Below are positions 13,263 through 26,031 of a stretch of DNA of 64,000 nucleotides, in pieces. The position numbers and the translations under genes were made by a program. How positions within the stretch are numbered: position 1 is the stretch's first letter; every line of letters begins with the position of its first letter. This stretch comes from Zanthoxylum bungeanum. Its lineage: Eukaryota > Streptophyta > Magnoliopsida > Sapindales > Rutaceae. The notes under the pieces are model-generated. The model saw only the letters and a program-made list of their open reading frames with translations. It was not told the origin of the DNA and made no database searches. The DNA lies in contig SKCR01007529.1 in NCBI GenBank assembly GCA_019454045.1, positions 19,621 through 83,620 of the forward strand, given 5' to 3'.

Positions 13263-13650
13263 CGAGGAACGAGCCTTAACTTCTTCTCTGTGATTGTGAA
13301 CCGACACTAGGGTCGCTTCTTGGGTTGGCATATTTGACATATGTTCTCAGATGAGCTTGCCATTTTTGTTTAAGAAATAAGTAAGAAGAATAAGAAAATT
13401 GACTAATTGAGAATGATAATAACTAATTGAGATTGAAAATAAGAGAATTGTAAGAATTGAGAGAGTTGAGAAATTGGTGTGTTGAATTAATGAAAAATGA
13501 CCCATATTTATAGAATTTTAGAATCTTTTTGATACCGAAAATGCCCCTAATATAACCGTTTTATTACCGTTATTAGGAGTATAATAGGAATTATATAATA
13601 TTACAATTTATTTTTTTTAATGTCCAACGGCCATTTTTTTTTTAATTAAG
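13263..13650 (-). mobile_element. hAT 5'-end fragment, copy 2
   Basis: Nearly identical to 12086-12440 and in the same orientation, with the same start codon near 13360. Its right edge near 13650 abuts the first recognisable exon of the NHL gene, so this element sits in, or truncates, the intron just upstream of that exon. Confidence 0.55.
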
Positions 13651-13655
13651 GGGCA

Positions 13656-14042
13656 GGGCATCATTGTTGGTTTAATATTGTCGAGGAAAACAAAGATTTT
13701 TTAAAGAGAGATGGAACTTTTTTAGTTCTCGCTGGATGGTTTGTGGATCATTCTTGTTCTCTAATAGCTGGATGTGACACGGTTGTTGTGTTGAGAATTA
13801 AAGTCAATTCAGCAGAGGGTAGAGAGGAATTAGTTGGTTTGTTTATTTAAAGTTGTTGAATTTGGACGATATTCTGAGGAGGTTGTATTTTTCCTCTGGC
13901 GTATGTTTCCTCATCTCCAAGTCATGGGGTTTCTGCATTGCTGTTCGACCAGCTCTGCTGTTGATCAAACTCCTCTGGTTGATATGGTGATGAAGGAATA
14001 CATTACATTTCCTATTTTATTGTGAACAAGAACTTTCTTGTG
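13656..14042 (+). CDS. EMB1974: NHL gene exon a (thioredoxin-like part), frame-broken
   Basis: Opens in one frame with a WFNIVEENKDFLKRDGTFLV segment and runs to a stop near 13847. Similarity continues in the next frame from about 13834 with EEVVFFLWRMFPHLQVMGF and DMVMKEYITFPILL, stopping at 14023-14025. The expected SNKNF continuation is one base out of frame. The acceptor is probably GGCAG before 13657 and the donor is GTGAGG at 14043. The left edge is uncertain because hAT DNA abuts it. Confidence 0.6.
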
Positions 14043-14472
14043 GTGAGGTTCTTAATCGGTTTAACTTTTGAAATTTGAGTAATAAGATTATGTTTAGAAA
14101 TTGTTGTCTCCACCATAAGGAGCCTTTTGTTCATATAAGATTATGCTAATTTGATTTTCCTTATGGTCTTGTTGTTTGGGTAGGAAGGTCTAGTGAAAAT
14201 AGTTAAAGTTGTGGATTATTACTAAATATTCAGCACAACCTTTTTTTTTTTTTTTTTTTTGGGTTGGAAAAAAATTATTATCATATAATCATGACTTGGT
14301 GAAATATCGATGGTCTAAGTTATATTACCATGGTTGACTTTTTTTTTCATAAAGATCGTCATCATTGAATGGATTCTATTGTAATAATTGTGAATTTATT
14401 TTGTTGTTATATTTTTATCATAAAAAGTTTGTAATTCGGTTATATTATTAAGATAATAATATGTCCTTGTAT

Positions 14473-16498
14473 TGTTGGTTTTTTTTTTTCTAAGGTCCCA
14501 AGATCAAATCACAAGACATGAAATAATGCGTGAGTACATCAATGGAGGTAGCGGAATACTCACATTGATCGGTTATGTCGATTTGAAGACGAATCAAGGC
14601 CAAAAACGTACTGCCTTGCTCACGCCACTGCAACCAGTCCATGCTCACTGTCTTGGCAGTTTCGGGTCTCAAAACGAAGCTCCAAACTCCATCGGATGAG
14701 TCCCGCCTCATGGTCGAACCTCCCTACCACCTTCGCAAGACTCGTAGTGTGCTAGCACTTGCGGTTTTCACCATGAAAACCCAACTCTTGGCTTCCCTAA
14801 AGTCACGCCCAAACTGGTTCAAAACCAGTGAAGAATGGCCACCATTGCCGTGAGAGGAAGAGAGAATTTTGAGAGAGATGATTGTGTTTTTGTTTAAAAT
14901 GATTTACCAAAAATCAATTTATATTTATGCCATAATATTTATTAAATTAATAATAAATTATGACACAAAACATGCAATGGCTTAGAGTGTCAAACACTCA
15001 AACTCCATGCAATGACATTGAGTGCAATGTACACAATCTACATGCAAAGCATTAGAATGACATGTGTCATGTGGGCCCCACACGTTTCCAAATGAAAGTG
15101 GGCCCACGTGCACTCACGCGTTCGGGTTCGATATTTCCGAAATACCGAGCTTACGTCGCGACGTTAATTAAATCGAATTTAAATAAATAATTGCGCCTAG
15201 CGAAATTATTATTTACGTCGCTAACGAATTAATTCTAAATTAACTCGTTTGCCCGAATTAAAATCTAATTTTAATTCCGCGTCGAAATCTAATTTCGTTT
15301 AATATATCGAATATATTAATTTACCGATTAATTCCAAATTAATCGTTATCTCTCTCTAGACGATATTTTATCCCGGATAAAATATCTCCGTTATTAATCC
15401 TAGATTAATTTTCTCTCTCTTCTGTATAATCCCAGATTATTCAAGAGTGCGAGTTGTGCGTCATCGGTGGATTATCGGGAAGCGACCCATGAGATCCCGG
15501 ATAATCTGGCAGTAAATACGGTCGTCGGAGTATCCGAATCACGTACGTACCAAGTACTACGTTCTACCGATTTACGAGACAAGGTCGACTCCTAGCAAAG
15601 CACCAAGTCTACCTAATTCTCCGGACATATCCATTAAAGAATATTAAGATCTGTATCAAGCGTAGTATACTAATGTATTGTGCATATCGGCCCAGTATCG
15701 GATAATCACGTGCTAGGGCTGGGGCTGGATAAGTGTCTGCCCCGTCCGAAACACATATCGGATGTCTGGTAACTAGTCTCTATAATCGGATATTCATGAC
15801 CTGGTCATAATATCACGATTGGATGCGCATCTCTTAAGAGCACTAATACCGTATCCTGCGTGACATCATCTCCACTATGACTGGAGTGATACTTCCGTCT
15901 TGACATCACATCCAATACACTACGATTCTCAATATACCCGGCATTGGCGTACACAGAACTAGTTACAGTCCTAGACGACCTCAACTAAAGTATATCGATT
16001 GTCGTAAGCATTAGCGATGTAAGTCTCAGGTTAAGACTATACACACCTACCTTGATTTCGGCCTCCCATAGACACATATTCATAATACCAATGGGATTCC
16101 GAGGGGTCTATCCAGAGCGAAGCTGTTTCCCGTACCATCGGTGAAACACGACCTCCTATCGCACTTGCATAAGTATCCAACACTTATATATATATGAGAA
16201 CTATGCCGTTGTGCCCTCACAACGCACACAAGTGCAATACTAGCCTATTCCGCATTATCGATGTCCAGTCTCGATAATACTACGGCTAGGGATATTTAAT
16301 GATTAATCCTTCGTGGACTGATACTGTCTCATATCATCTCAATCCAGGAACTAATCATAGGGACCTCTCTTCATTTATATATCTATGGTGATCTAATCAC
16401 AAATGATGAGAGTGCAATTTCCTTATTACATAGTTAATTTGCTACAACAACACAATGATCTGTGCAAATAGTGACGCTATGGGTCATATTATCCAACA
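14473..16498 (-). repeat. Copia-B LTR, left (3' LTR)
   Basis: Begins TGTTGG and ends TATCCAACA. It contains a 74-codon minus-strand frame (14490-14711) that is also present in the other LTR. Related but more diverged LTRs lie at 43856-44898 and 50177-52132. Confidence 0.85.
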
Positions 16499-16511
16499 AT
16501 CTCCCACTTGG
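16499..16511 (-). other. Polypurine tract of copia-B
   Basis: The minus strand reads CCAAGTGGGAGAT directly before the LTR, the usual plus-strand priming site of plant copia elements. Confidence 0.75.
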
Positions 16512-16559
16512 CACATAGCCAGTCACTCGAGTGTCTAACACCCGAACTATGTACAATTC

Positions 16560-18700
16560 GCTCAAATTGCTGAGGAAAGGTTTTCGTCAGCGGATTTGCT
16601 TAATTATCGTCTGACGCGATTTACACGATCATCACATCGCCACGATGTATGATCCGAACGAATCAGATGATATAGAAGTATATATCTGGATCGTCGATGA
16701 GACCTTTAATTCCTTAGCTTGTGCTGACGCCTAGCTCAGCTGCTAACAGAACTATATCTATCTATCTAATTAGATTCACTTTCGACCCAAATGACTTCTA
16801 TTGCTGCCTCAGCTGCAGCAATAATCCGCAATCGTTGTTTATTCGGCAACAGTTATCTTGCTAGGAAGATTTCCAGCTCACTGTCCCGTTATTCAAACTT
16901 TATAGTACCGCAGTATTTAATTGTTTGGAAACTTGTAGCAGTGATCCCAGTCACTTCAAGTTCTCCTTCTCCATAGTTTAAGACAACATCTTTAGTTCTC
17001 TCAGATACTAACAGATGTTCTTAATGTTCAATCCAGTGACTATCACTTGGATTGACCCAATTGTGACTCCATATGCTCGAAGCGTATGAGACACCAATAC
17101 AAGTACATTTTAAATGTACAATTTCCCAGAGAGTGTTAACAACTCCAAATCTATCCCAGTAGATCTTTATTCCCTGAATAAAGGTTGTTACTCCCCAGAA
17201 TTCTACGGAGAATTTCTATTGAAAGAATATCTATGAAAGCCAAGCTTTCACCAATTGCTTTATTGGGAATTTCATTGTCAGTGCGCTCTCCCACTAACCT
17301 CCTTATATACACAAGAATTATTTCGTTTTTGAGTCAAATCATAAACCATTATGATTATTTCAAAACGACAGTTCCAAGAACCTTATGCTTGCATTGATCC
17401 AAACATGGATCGAATAACCCGCAAACCTTGTTTGTCGGTTATACAAAATCGTCAGGATGTTGTAAACATCCTCCAAAAGGTTTCCTTTTCAGGAAAGCGA
17501 TTTTGATTTGTAACTGACATATTTCATAAATGAAATATACAGTTATCAACAAGCATCTTCAAAATGGACTTACCATGGCAACAGGTAAAAGGTTGAACCG
17601 TTATTAACACAATGTTGATAACGATACCTTTCCGTCAAAAGCCTAGCTTTGTACGTTGGTATGTTGCCATCCATGTATGTCTTCCTTGAAGACGTATAAT
17701 GTACCAATAGGCACAATGCTTTGTGGTACAACAACTAGTATCCATAATAGTCGTTATACATGGAATCCATTTCGGACTCATGGCACTTTGCCATAACAGG
17801 GAGTCGATACCTTGTATCACTTCCTCAAAACGTAGTCGGTGGATTACCTTCATAAGATTGACATCTTAATGAGGTTAGATCAGAAACCCATACCCTAGGT
17901 TGTTTTCTGACTCTATCCGATCTACCCGATTTCTTGTGTATTTGAAGATTAATGGTACAGATTCATCATAGATGAATTGTTTGTGTTCCATTAAGGACTT
18001 CGTGCTATGAATAGTATTACTCCGATTTTCATTGAGTATCACTATCCTCCCACTGACCACTGCATATCGGTATTCCTCTCAGGAAAACCGCATGGTGAGC
18101 AACAATCACATTGTTCTCATGTGGGATTTATAAGTACTATACTTATGGTTTCCCTTAGGATAACCTATATTGGCACTAATCCAATTTGGGTTCTTAGTTT
18201 GGTATCATCCAAACTTTATGCCTGGCATACCCAAATTATCAGGAATGAGAAACCTCGTTTCTTTCCTGTTCATATCCTATATGATATCTGTCAAACAGAT
18301 TTACATGGAACCTTATTCCAAATAAGTTTTGCACTGTTAATACATATCCTGTTGAAGGAAACAGTAGCTCAGAGCGACTCGTGAAAAACCTTATCATGTC
18401 CAACAAACTTGGTTTTTAGTTTGGACACACCGTCAACTGACGTGTCTCGGGAGGAGTCCTCATATGAAAGAATACCGTACTCTTTCATGTACGTATGAAA
18501 CTTACTGCTTAAGTATTTCCAATACGGTCTTACCGCAGCGGCATAATACTACAGCCGATCTGTTTGTATACTTCGTGTCGAAACTCAAAGTTTCGTATTT
18601 GTGTTCTTCAAAAGAAACACATAACCACAACGTGATGCCAACATCCGTTAAGGTCACGAAATATTCATGTTCACATCTAGCCTAGCTAGATATGGGCCCA
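16560..18700 (-). pseudogene. Copia-B pol remnant (RNase H and reverse transcriptase side)
   Basis: On the minus strand, RNase H traces (NNGTVSWKSS near 16870-16900, followed by a degraded TEAEYIAAAEAA-like block) lie nearest the 3' LTR. Reverse-transcriptase sequence homologous to 42318-43855 and 52620-53345 follows to about 18700. Stops and frameshifts occur in all frames; the longest minus-strand open frames are 61-72 codons (17635-17853 and 17875-18060). Integrase and gag are not recognisable. The enzyme would copy element RNA into DNA in virus-like particles; this copy cannot. Confidence 0.65.
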
Positions 18701-20250
18701 CTTACTTCACCATGAATAGGGCTAACAGATCGGTGGCCCTTTTTACTATTACCAAGTAAATAGTATTTTAGGTTTTTAACCTAATAAACTAGATTCGTAG
18801 ACCTTATTTGAATAGTCAAATCAGTCCTAGTATCCACTCTTCAAAAGTGTGGATATACGAGTCTTGTTTAATTGTGTCCTAGACAACAATGCCACAAATA
18901 AGTCTCTATTGATCAAATCAATTTGAGCTATTTATTTGTCATTTATATGTTTGAGATTTTATTTATATTCAAAATATAAATTATGTTATTTACATCTAAT
19001 GTATTTATCTCAGTATCATCTTTATATAATGAAACACTTTAGTGTTCTAGAATATAAAGGTTTTATCCGCATCGGATTAAACACTGATATAGAGATAATG
19101 TCTCTAGTCAAACTAGTTACATTATAACATTTCCTAATTTAAGTACATACCCAAAGGGTAGTTCCTAAACTTAGGTATCTACGGTCGAAACAACGACTTT
19201 CGTCCCGTTTCCAATTCGCAGAGAAATCTCGGCTTGAAGCCAGTATCCAGCTCACAGCGGATTCTGAACGTCAATACATATATGTATTATGTACCACACT
19301 AAGTATTTAAAATCCAATTTAATACTAGTAGTAAACATAACTTTGACAAATATTTTTAAAGTTCGAGCCTCTCCCTATCTTTAATTCCTTCGTGTCTTCC
19401 ATATCCAAATGGTAGTCACTTTGGGATATGTTAATTACCTTTTCAATATTTCACAAACCTTTGGCCAAGCCTTGGGTTTTAGAATATCGAAATGATGTGC
19501 ACCTTGTGCTACATGCCCAATTGCAAACTTTGACTTTTCTCCACTAGAATAGTCAATTAATTCTCCAAGAATTATTAATTGCAATTTTAATACTTTTAAA
19601 TCTAAAGATAGATTTATTGTAAGTATATTAATTAAGCACTAAAGTCATCATCACATAAATCTTCCAAAGACTTATGCTCTACTATTTGCTTAATTATGGG
19701 CTTAGTCATAATAAGTTATTTTATCAAATAAATTAACCTATTATTTATTCCCAATATGAAAATTAAATCATTTAAAGCATTTAATCCAATGATTATATAT
19801 TTTAAATATTCAACTTTTCAATTCTTTCTTGATTTTAATAGTCCAACTATTTAATCAATTTAATAAGGTACTATTTATTATAATGATTACAATAATCCAA
19901 TTATTTAATCAACTATAATTTTAATATTGATTACTATAATCTAATTATAAAATCAACTATCATTTTAATTCAATTATATTGATTACTATAATCCAATTAT
20001 AAAATCAACTATATATTGAATGAGTTTGTATATAGTCCAACTATATATATATTTAAAACAACATAAAATTTAGTCCAACTAATACTTTTGATTTAATGAC
20101 GAGTAAAATATAGATGAGCGCGTTTAGCGAGTATTCGAACGAATGTTGCAAATTCAATACTTGCCTCCCACTATTTTTCGTCGAGCCTCTAACCCTCTGT
20201 CGAGTACTCGGGAAACCGTGTTTCCTAGTGGGCTAGGATCCGTTAAATAT
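18701..20250. other. Unrecognised AT-rich interior of copia-B
   Basis: No protein motif or structured RNA was recognised. A cluster of ATAATCCAATTAT-like short repeats occurs at 19880-20060. Confidence 0.5.
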
Positions 20251-20258
20251 CACACAAT

Positions 20259-20636
20259 CTTGACTTTGGCCAACAAATTGTATGATAATTAACTAGGTAG
20301 ATCTCAAAGATCAATTGGATCTTATCCAACTCCTAGATCCAGTAGGTGGACATCCAAGTCCCAAACATATATTTTATATATGCCTATACATCGAATGATG
20401 CCCTAACCTTTTTCCTCTGAATCAACTAGGCCTTGGCTTTGGCACAACAAACCTAATGATCCCAGTCAAGCGCGGACCCATTGACATGGAAGCTTCGTAA
20501 TCAATGTCGTTGGACAAGAAGTGGTCTTGACTTTGGCCAACAAACCACAACTTGGACAAGACACCAATATGGAACAAAGCCTCGTGATTAAAACACATCT
20601 TCGAAGGAAAAGGGCTTGACTTTGGCCAACAAACCC
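20259..20636. repeat. Four copies of CTTGACTTTGGCCAACAAA
   Basis: Copies start at 20259, 20432 (variant with GGCTTTGGCACAACAAACC), 20525 and 20614. The last two are 89 bp apart; the others are 93-173 bp apart with unrelated DNA between. The placement resembles the repeat set in the LTR-A interior at 9230-9527. Confidence 0.8.
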
Positions 20637-20699
20637 TGCCAATCTAGGATCTTGAGTAAGAATCACTCAATGGAAGGAAAAACATGCATGATATTTGAT

Positions 20700-22347
20700 G
20701 AGGGCTTTTTCGCGTGCAAATTGGCTACCAATTTAATTATCTTTGTTAAGGTCTCATCATCATACACCCTTAAACATGCATTCTAAATACATAATAAAGC
20801 GAGTATGAAAATAAATAATAATGATATGCGGATGGATACTTAACACATTGATCCTAGATCAAATCTCTCCCTTTCTCACTCAAGCTAGCACTAGTATTAC
20901 TTCTACCCGTTACACTACACTTCTAAAGAAACCTCATATATATAGAGGGGAATAGGTGAGAAGAGAATACAAAGAGAAAGAAGGTGATAAGGCTGGACAC
21001 GCAGGTCCAATTTAATTAATCGAATTTATTACAACAATTTCTAAAATTGCCCACCCGACTAATATCCATCCGATATACATTATTCATTCAACACAACCAC
21101 GTATTCACACACATAAGCATGCTATCAATCAATCTAATCAAATTAATTAATCTGATAATTAAGTGATCATCCAATGTTCAAACAACGATTTGATTTTGTT
21201 CGAGTCAAACTCGTTTTTGCGAATAAGTACTTAAAGTACGAATTCATGAATTAATTAAACTACATCATTAAATCTAATTTAACATGTATTTATACTAATT
21301 CATTATTCAATTCCAAATTAAATATTACACTTTTATTCAATAAACCTTTTTCGATTTAAATTCCAAATTTAGTCGTAACGCGTCTCAAAGACCGATTAAC
21401 GTCCAACGTCAATTCAATTAAAGTCCAATGGGCTTTTGATTGATTTCTTAAGGCGTGGACTTTTGGTCAACTCGGGTCAAACCGATAACCAAAGTCCAAT
21501 CCGGGATTTACCCCATAAGCCCATAAATCAATCTTGGCCCATTAGGCCCAATTGAACTTTAAAGGTTCATTAAGTCGCATTTGGGCTTTATGGTCAAGGT
21601 TTTGGGCCCAATTGGATCCAATCCATTTGGCCTAAACCAAACTTGATAAATCAAGCCCAATAGGCCCAAATACAACATTTAAATCCAATTTCCAAAATTA
21701 GGCCCAAATAATTAAATTCAAAAAATCCAATTTTCCCAATTTAATTACCAAAGTGTATTACATGATCAATCAACTAAATCAACATTTCTAAAACACCATA
21801 TTAGTCCAATTAATCATGCTTGATTCATTATCATATGTCCAACACACAAATTGAAAGATCAAACCCATCTACATGCTTAAAGGTCTCGGCCAAGGGAGTG
21901 ATTTCATGTCCAATTCGGTTTCAATCCAATTAATCCGCATTCGACATTAAATACATATCCCGAATGATTTCCAATACATCCAATTATCAAAATCAAAATT
22001 TACCAAGACATTAGGGCATTAGTCACATTCGGCCAAACTCAAGATTTTGGGGTTTTTGTCCAATTCGAAATCCAATCCAATCCGATTCAATTAACATCAA
22101 CCTAATCGATTCTAACTCATCAAATGAATTAAAAAAACAAAAATCCAAGATCCCAAAATCATCAAACCATTCGGCAAGGATAAAGGATGAATTGGGAAAA
22201 TAATTCCAAATCATTTTCATCAATTAGTCCAACCAAAATGAATTTAAACATGTTATAAGCATACTCAAACAAGCAATTTATTCAAATCATGCTCAAATCA
22301 CATTTACCCAAATTTTAAACCCTACAAATTTCATGCTTGCAACATTA
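20700..22347. other. Non-coding leader side of copia-B
   Basis: This lies between the repeat cluster and the PBS, where gag would be expected in a minus-strand element. It is rich in short CCAATTTAATT-like and GGCCCAAT-like words (21480-21740). No gag frame is recognisable. Confidence 0.5.
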
Positions 22348-22360
22348 GCTCATGATGCCA
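22348..22360 (-). other. Primer binding site of copia-B (diverged)
   Basis: The minus strand reads TGGCATCATGAGC, close to the initiator tRNA-Met site TGGTATCAGAGC with one extra base. It lies one base from the LTR. Confidence 0.55.
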
Positions 22361-22361
22361 T

Positions 22362-24379
22362 TGTTGGTTTTTTTCTAAGGTCCCAAGATCAAATCAAGAC
22401 ATGAAATAATGCGTGAGTCAACGGAAAAGGAGGTAGCGGAATACTCACATTGATCGGTTATGTCGATTTGAAGACGAATCAAGGCCAAAAACGTACTGCC
22501 TTGCTCACGCCACTGCAACCAGTCCATGCTCACTGTCTTGGCAGTTTCGGGTCTCAAAACGAAGCTCCAAAATCCATCGGATGAGTCCCGCCTCATGGTC
22601 GAACCTCCCTACCACCTTCGCAAGACTCGTAGTGTGCTAGCACTTGCGATTTTCACCATGAAAACCCAACTCTTGCTCCCCTAAAGTCACGCCCAAACTG
22701 GTTCAAAACCAGTGAAGAATGGCCACCATTGCCGTGAGAGGAAGAGAGAATTTTGAGAGAGATTGAATTGTGTGTCTTTAAAAATGATTTACCAAAAATC
22801 AATTTTATTTATGCCATAATATTTATTAATTAATAATAAATTTATGACACAAAACATGCAATGGCTTAGAGTGTCAAACACTCAAACTCCATGCAATGAC
22901 ATTGAGTGCAATGTACACAATCTACATGCAAAGCATTAGAATGACATGTGTCATGTGGGCCCCACACGTTTCCAAATGAAAGTGGGCCCACGTGCACTCA
23001 CGCGTTCGGGTTCGATATTTCCGAAATACCGAGCTTACGTCGCGACGTTAATTAAATCGAATTTAAATAAATAATTGCGCCTAGCGAAATTATTATTTAC
23101 GTCGCTAACGAATTAATTCTAAATTAACTCGTTTGTCCCGAATTCTAATTTTAATTCCGCGTCGAAATCTAATTTCGTTTAATATATCGAATATATTAAT
23201 TTACGATTAATTCCAAATTAATCGTTATCTCTCTCTAGACGATATTTTATCTTAGATAAAATATCTCCGTAATTAATCCTAGATTAATTCTCTCTCTTCT
23301 GTATAATCCCAGATTATTCAAGAGTGCGAGTTGTGGTCATCGTGATCGTGGATTATCGGGAAGCGACCCATGAGATCCGGATAATCTGGCAGTAAATACG
23401 GTCGTCGGAGTATCCGAATCACGTACGTACCAAGTACTACGTTCTACCGATTTACAAGACAAGGTCGACTCCTAGCAAAGCACAAAGTCTACCTAATTCT
23501 CCGGACATATTCATTAAAGAATATTAAGATCTGTATCAAACGTAGTATACTAATGTATTGTGCATATCGGCCCAGTATCGGATAATCACGTGCTAGGGCT
23601 GGGGCTGGATAAGTGTCTGCCCCGTCCGAAACACATATCGGATGTCTGGTAACTAGTCTCTATAATCGGATATTCATGACCTGGTCATAATATCACGATT
23701 GGATGCGCATCTCTTAAGAGCACTAATACCGTATCCTGCGTGACATCATCTCCACTATGACTGGAGTGATACTTCCGTCTTGACATCACATCCAATACAC
23801 TACGATTCTCAATATACCCGGCATTGGCGTACACAGAACTAGTTACAGTCCTAGACGACCTCAACTAAAGTATATCGATTGTCGTAAGCATTAGCGATGT
23901 AAGTCTCAGGTTAAGACTATACACACCTACCTTGATTCGGCCTCCCATAGACACATATTCATAATACCAATGGGATTCCGAGGGGTCTATCCAGAGCGAA
24001 GCTGTTTCCCGTACCATCGGTGAAACACGACCTCCTATCGCACTTGCATAAGTATCCAACACTTATATATATATGAGAACTATGCCGTTGTGCCCTCACA
24101 ACGCACACAAGTGCAATACTAGCCTATTCCGCATTATCGATGTCCAGTCTCGATAATACTACGGCTAGGGATATTTAATGATTAATCCTTCGTGGACTGA
24201 TACTGTCTCATATCATCTCAATCCAGGAACTAATCATAGGGACCTCTCTTCATTTATATATCTATGGTGATCTAATCACAAATGATGAGAGTGCAATTTT
24301 TCCTTATTACATAGTTAATTTGCTACAACAACACAATGATCTGTGCAAATAGTGACGCTATGGGTCATATTATCCAACA
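22362..24379 (-). repeat. Copia-B LTR, right (5' LTR)
   Basis: Near-identical to 14473-16498. On the minus strand it starts TGTTGGATAATATGACCC and would contain the promoter of the element. It lies eight bases from NHL exon b, so read-through from the plus strand would terminate in or cross it. Confidence 0.85.
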
Positions 24380-24387
24380 GTATCCAG

Positions 24388-24481
24388 ATGGAAAATGGAG
24401 CTTGCTACATTTTATTTAAAGATTTTGGAAATGCTAGAGTTTTCCATGAGAACAATCTGGATATTGACATGGTTAATAAAG
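24388..24481 (+). CDS. EMB1974: NHL gene exon b
   Basis: A 94-bp exon encoding MENGACYILFKDFGNARVF and HENNLDIDMVNK. It starts in phase 0 after CCAG and ends AAAG before GTTTAT. The leftover G joins CC of the next exon to make alanine, so phase is preserved. Confidence 0.72.
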
Positions 24482-25414
24482 GTTTATGTAGTTTTGATTT
24501 ATGAGATTGGAATATGGAACTGCTCTCTCTTTTCCTTTTCCTATATACAAGTGAAGACTTTTTCTCTGGAATAAAGTTTTTTTCTTTGTGGTTTATATTT
24601 GTACTCAAAGCTATGCCTAAATTTTACTTTCCTCCCAATATCAGTGTTTTGCACTAATCTTCCTTTCAATTTAGTGAAATTTATTTCGTGTAAACTCATA
24701 TTTTGTGACATTTTAAGCTTCTTCTTTTTTAAGCTGGGTATGAACCTTTGTTGTCTTTTTGGAGTTAGAATGATTGATTCTCCTCCAAAATTTTTTTTTG
24801 GAAACATTGAAAACCCCGCCACCAAACCACCCGACTCAGACTTAAGCGGAGCAGCCAAAACTCTATCACAATATTGATCTTTCTTGGTTCTTTTCTCTTT
24901 TTGGTTTCTCTTGTCCACAGAAGAACTTTTTTTTAGCTTTTTTAGTTATTTTAAATGTTGTCTAATCTGGATAAATTTATTCAACAGTTATGATCTGCTA
25001 GATTTCGGCAGCAGATATTAAATGATTTGAGAAGAGATGGAAACATTTATGCCTCAAACTAACTGCTTTTTCTGTAATAGTCAGAAAGAAAAGCTCTCTC
25101 TTTCCATCCCACGCCTTTATCCTCTTCTTGTTTCATCTTGCATCTATATCCTTTTCCCTTTATTGTATCTGCTATTCTGGTATTAAACTTTAGAGGAAAA
25201 GAATCTCCTTGTTGTATTATGGCTGATTTCTCAGCCGTTGAAATATTTCTGCCTTTCTTATATTTCCTAATTTTTTTAGGGGTTAATATGTTTAGCATAA
25301 TTATTGTCTGTATGCGCGTACATTTCAATGAATTTTTGCCTTCAGATGAAATATATGTGCCCATCTTTCTTTGGGTATATCTGTGCTATTTCTCATTTTG
25401 ACTGCCTTTTACAG

Positions 25415-25555
25415 CCGTTGAAGAATTGAATCTGCAACAGAGTGAAAATTCTAGTTCACCCTCCAACCTGAAATGCACTTGGAATAAAGAAGCTGATGTC
25501 CTTAAAGAACCATATGCATGCTCACCAATGAGGAATTTATTGCTTCACTTCCCTG
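25415..25555 (+). CDS. EMB1974: NHL gene exon c
   Basis: Starts after TTTTACAG and encodes AVEELNLQQSENSSSPS, NLKCTWNKEADVLKEPYA and NLLLHFPG. It ends CCTG before GTACAG; the split glycine codon is completed by GC of exon d. The intron before it (24482-25414) has no recognisable gene, and open frames on both strands there are shadows. Confidence 0.75.
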
Positions 25556-26031
25556 GTACAGGCTTCATGTAAATGGTTTGTCGATGACTTGCCACATAGC
25601 TGCAATTTTTTCTAATGTGTCAAAGTGAGAGGTTCAAAACTTTATGTTTTTTGTGCCTATTCCCTTTCCCTCAAATTGCTCGTAAGGATGTTGTTCATCC
25701 TTGAAGAAGGAACGCTAATACTAATACATATAAATTATTTATCACCCAATGGTTAGCTTCCAATCCAGGCTGAATATCAATTACTACTTGCAATATGAGT
25801 AGCTTAATTTGCACTTCAAATAAAGAAACTTAGACCAATGCCACATCTTTGATTTATCTGAAAATAAATAAATACGTGTCCATTTAATATTATTTATTAA
25901 TTTAAAGTGGTTGCATTTTTTACAAACATGATTATGTAAAGGAAGAGCTCATATATCTTGATTTTTATCAGCTTCAAGTAGTGTGACTGTGTATAGTGCA
26001 GTTTTCTCATAGTATGCCGTTCCTTTTACAG

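Larger units (their letters stand above)
14473..24379 (-). mobile_element. Copia-B, full-length but defective Ty1/copia retrotransposon
   Basis: Two LTRs of about 2.02 kb (14473-16498 and 22362-24379) in direct orientation are nearly identical apart from small indels and a few substitutions, which suggests a recent insertion. Minus orientation is set by a PPT (CAAGTGGGAGAT) at 16499-16511 and a diverged tRNA-Met PBS at 22348-22360. GTAT flanks both sides (14469-14472 and 24380-24383), four of the usual five TSD bases. The interior carries only decayed pol (16560-18700) and otherwise non-coding DNA. It would have needed proteins supplied by a relative. Confidence 0.82.
14043..24387 (+). other. 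NHL gene intron containing copia-B
   Basis: About 430 bp of T-rich intron (14043-14472, with a poly-T run near 14240) precede copia-B (14473-24379). Only eight bases separate the right LTR from exon b, so the acceptor CCAG at 24384-24387 survives. The branch point and most of the native polypyrimidine tract are now 9.9 kb upstream. Confidence 0.7.

Noticed and set aside
14490..14711. 74-codon frame present in both copia-B LTRs (also 22375-22596) as a captured gene
   Set aside because: Two copies are expected because the LTRs are duplicates. No similarity was recognised, and the frame ends differently in each copy.
24482..25414. Frames of 87-125 codons on both strands in the NHL intron
   Set aside because: They lie within a well-supported intron (phase-compatible donor and acceptor) and no domain is visible.
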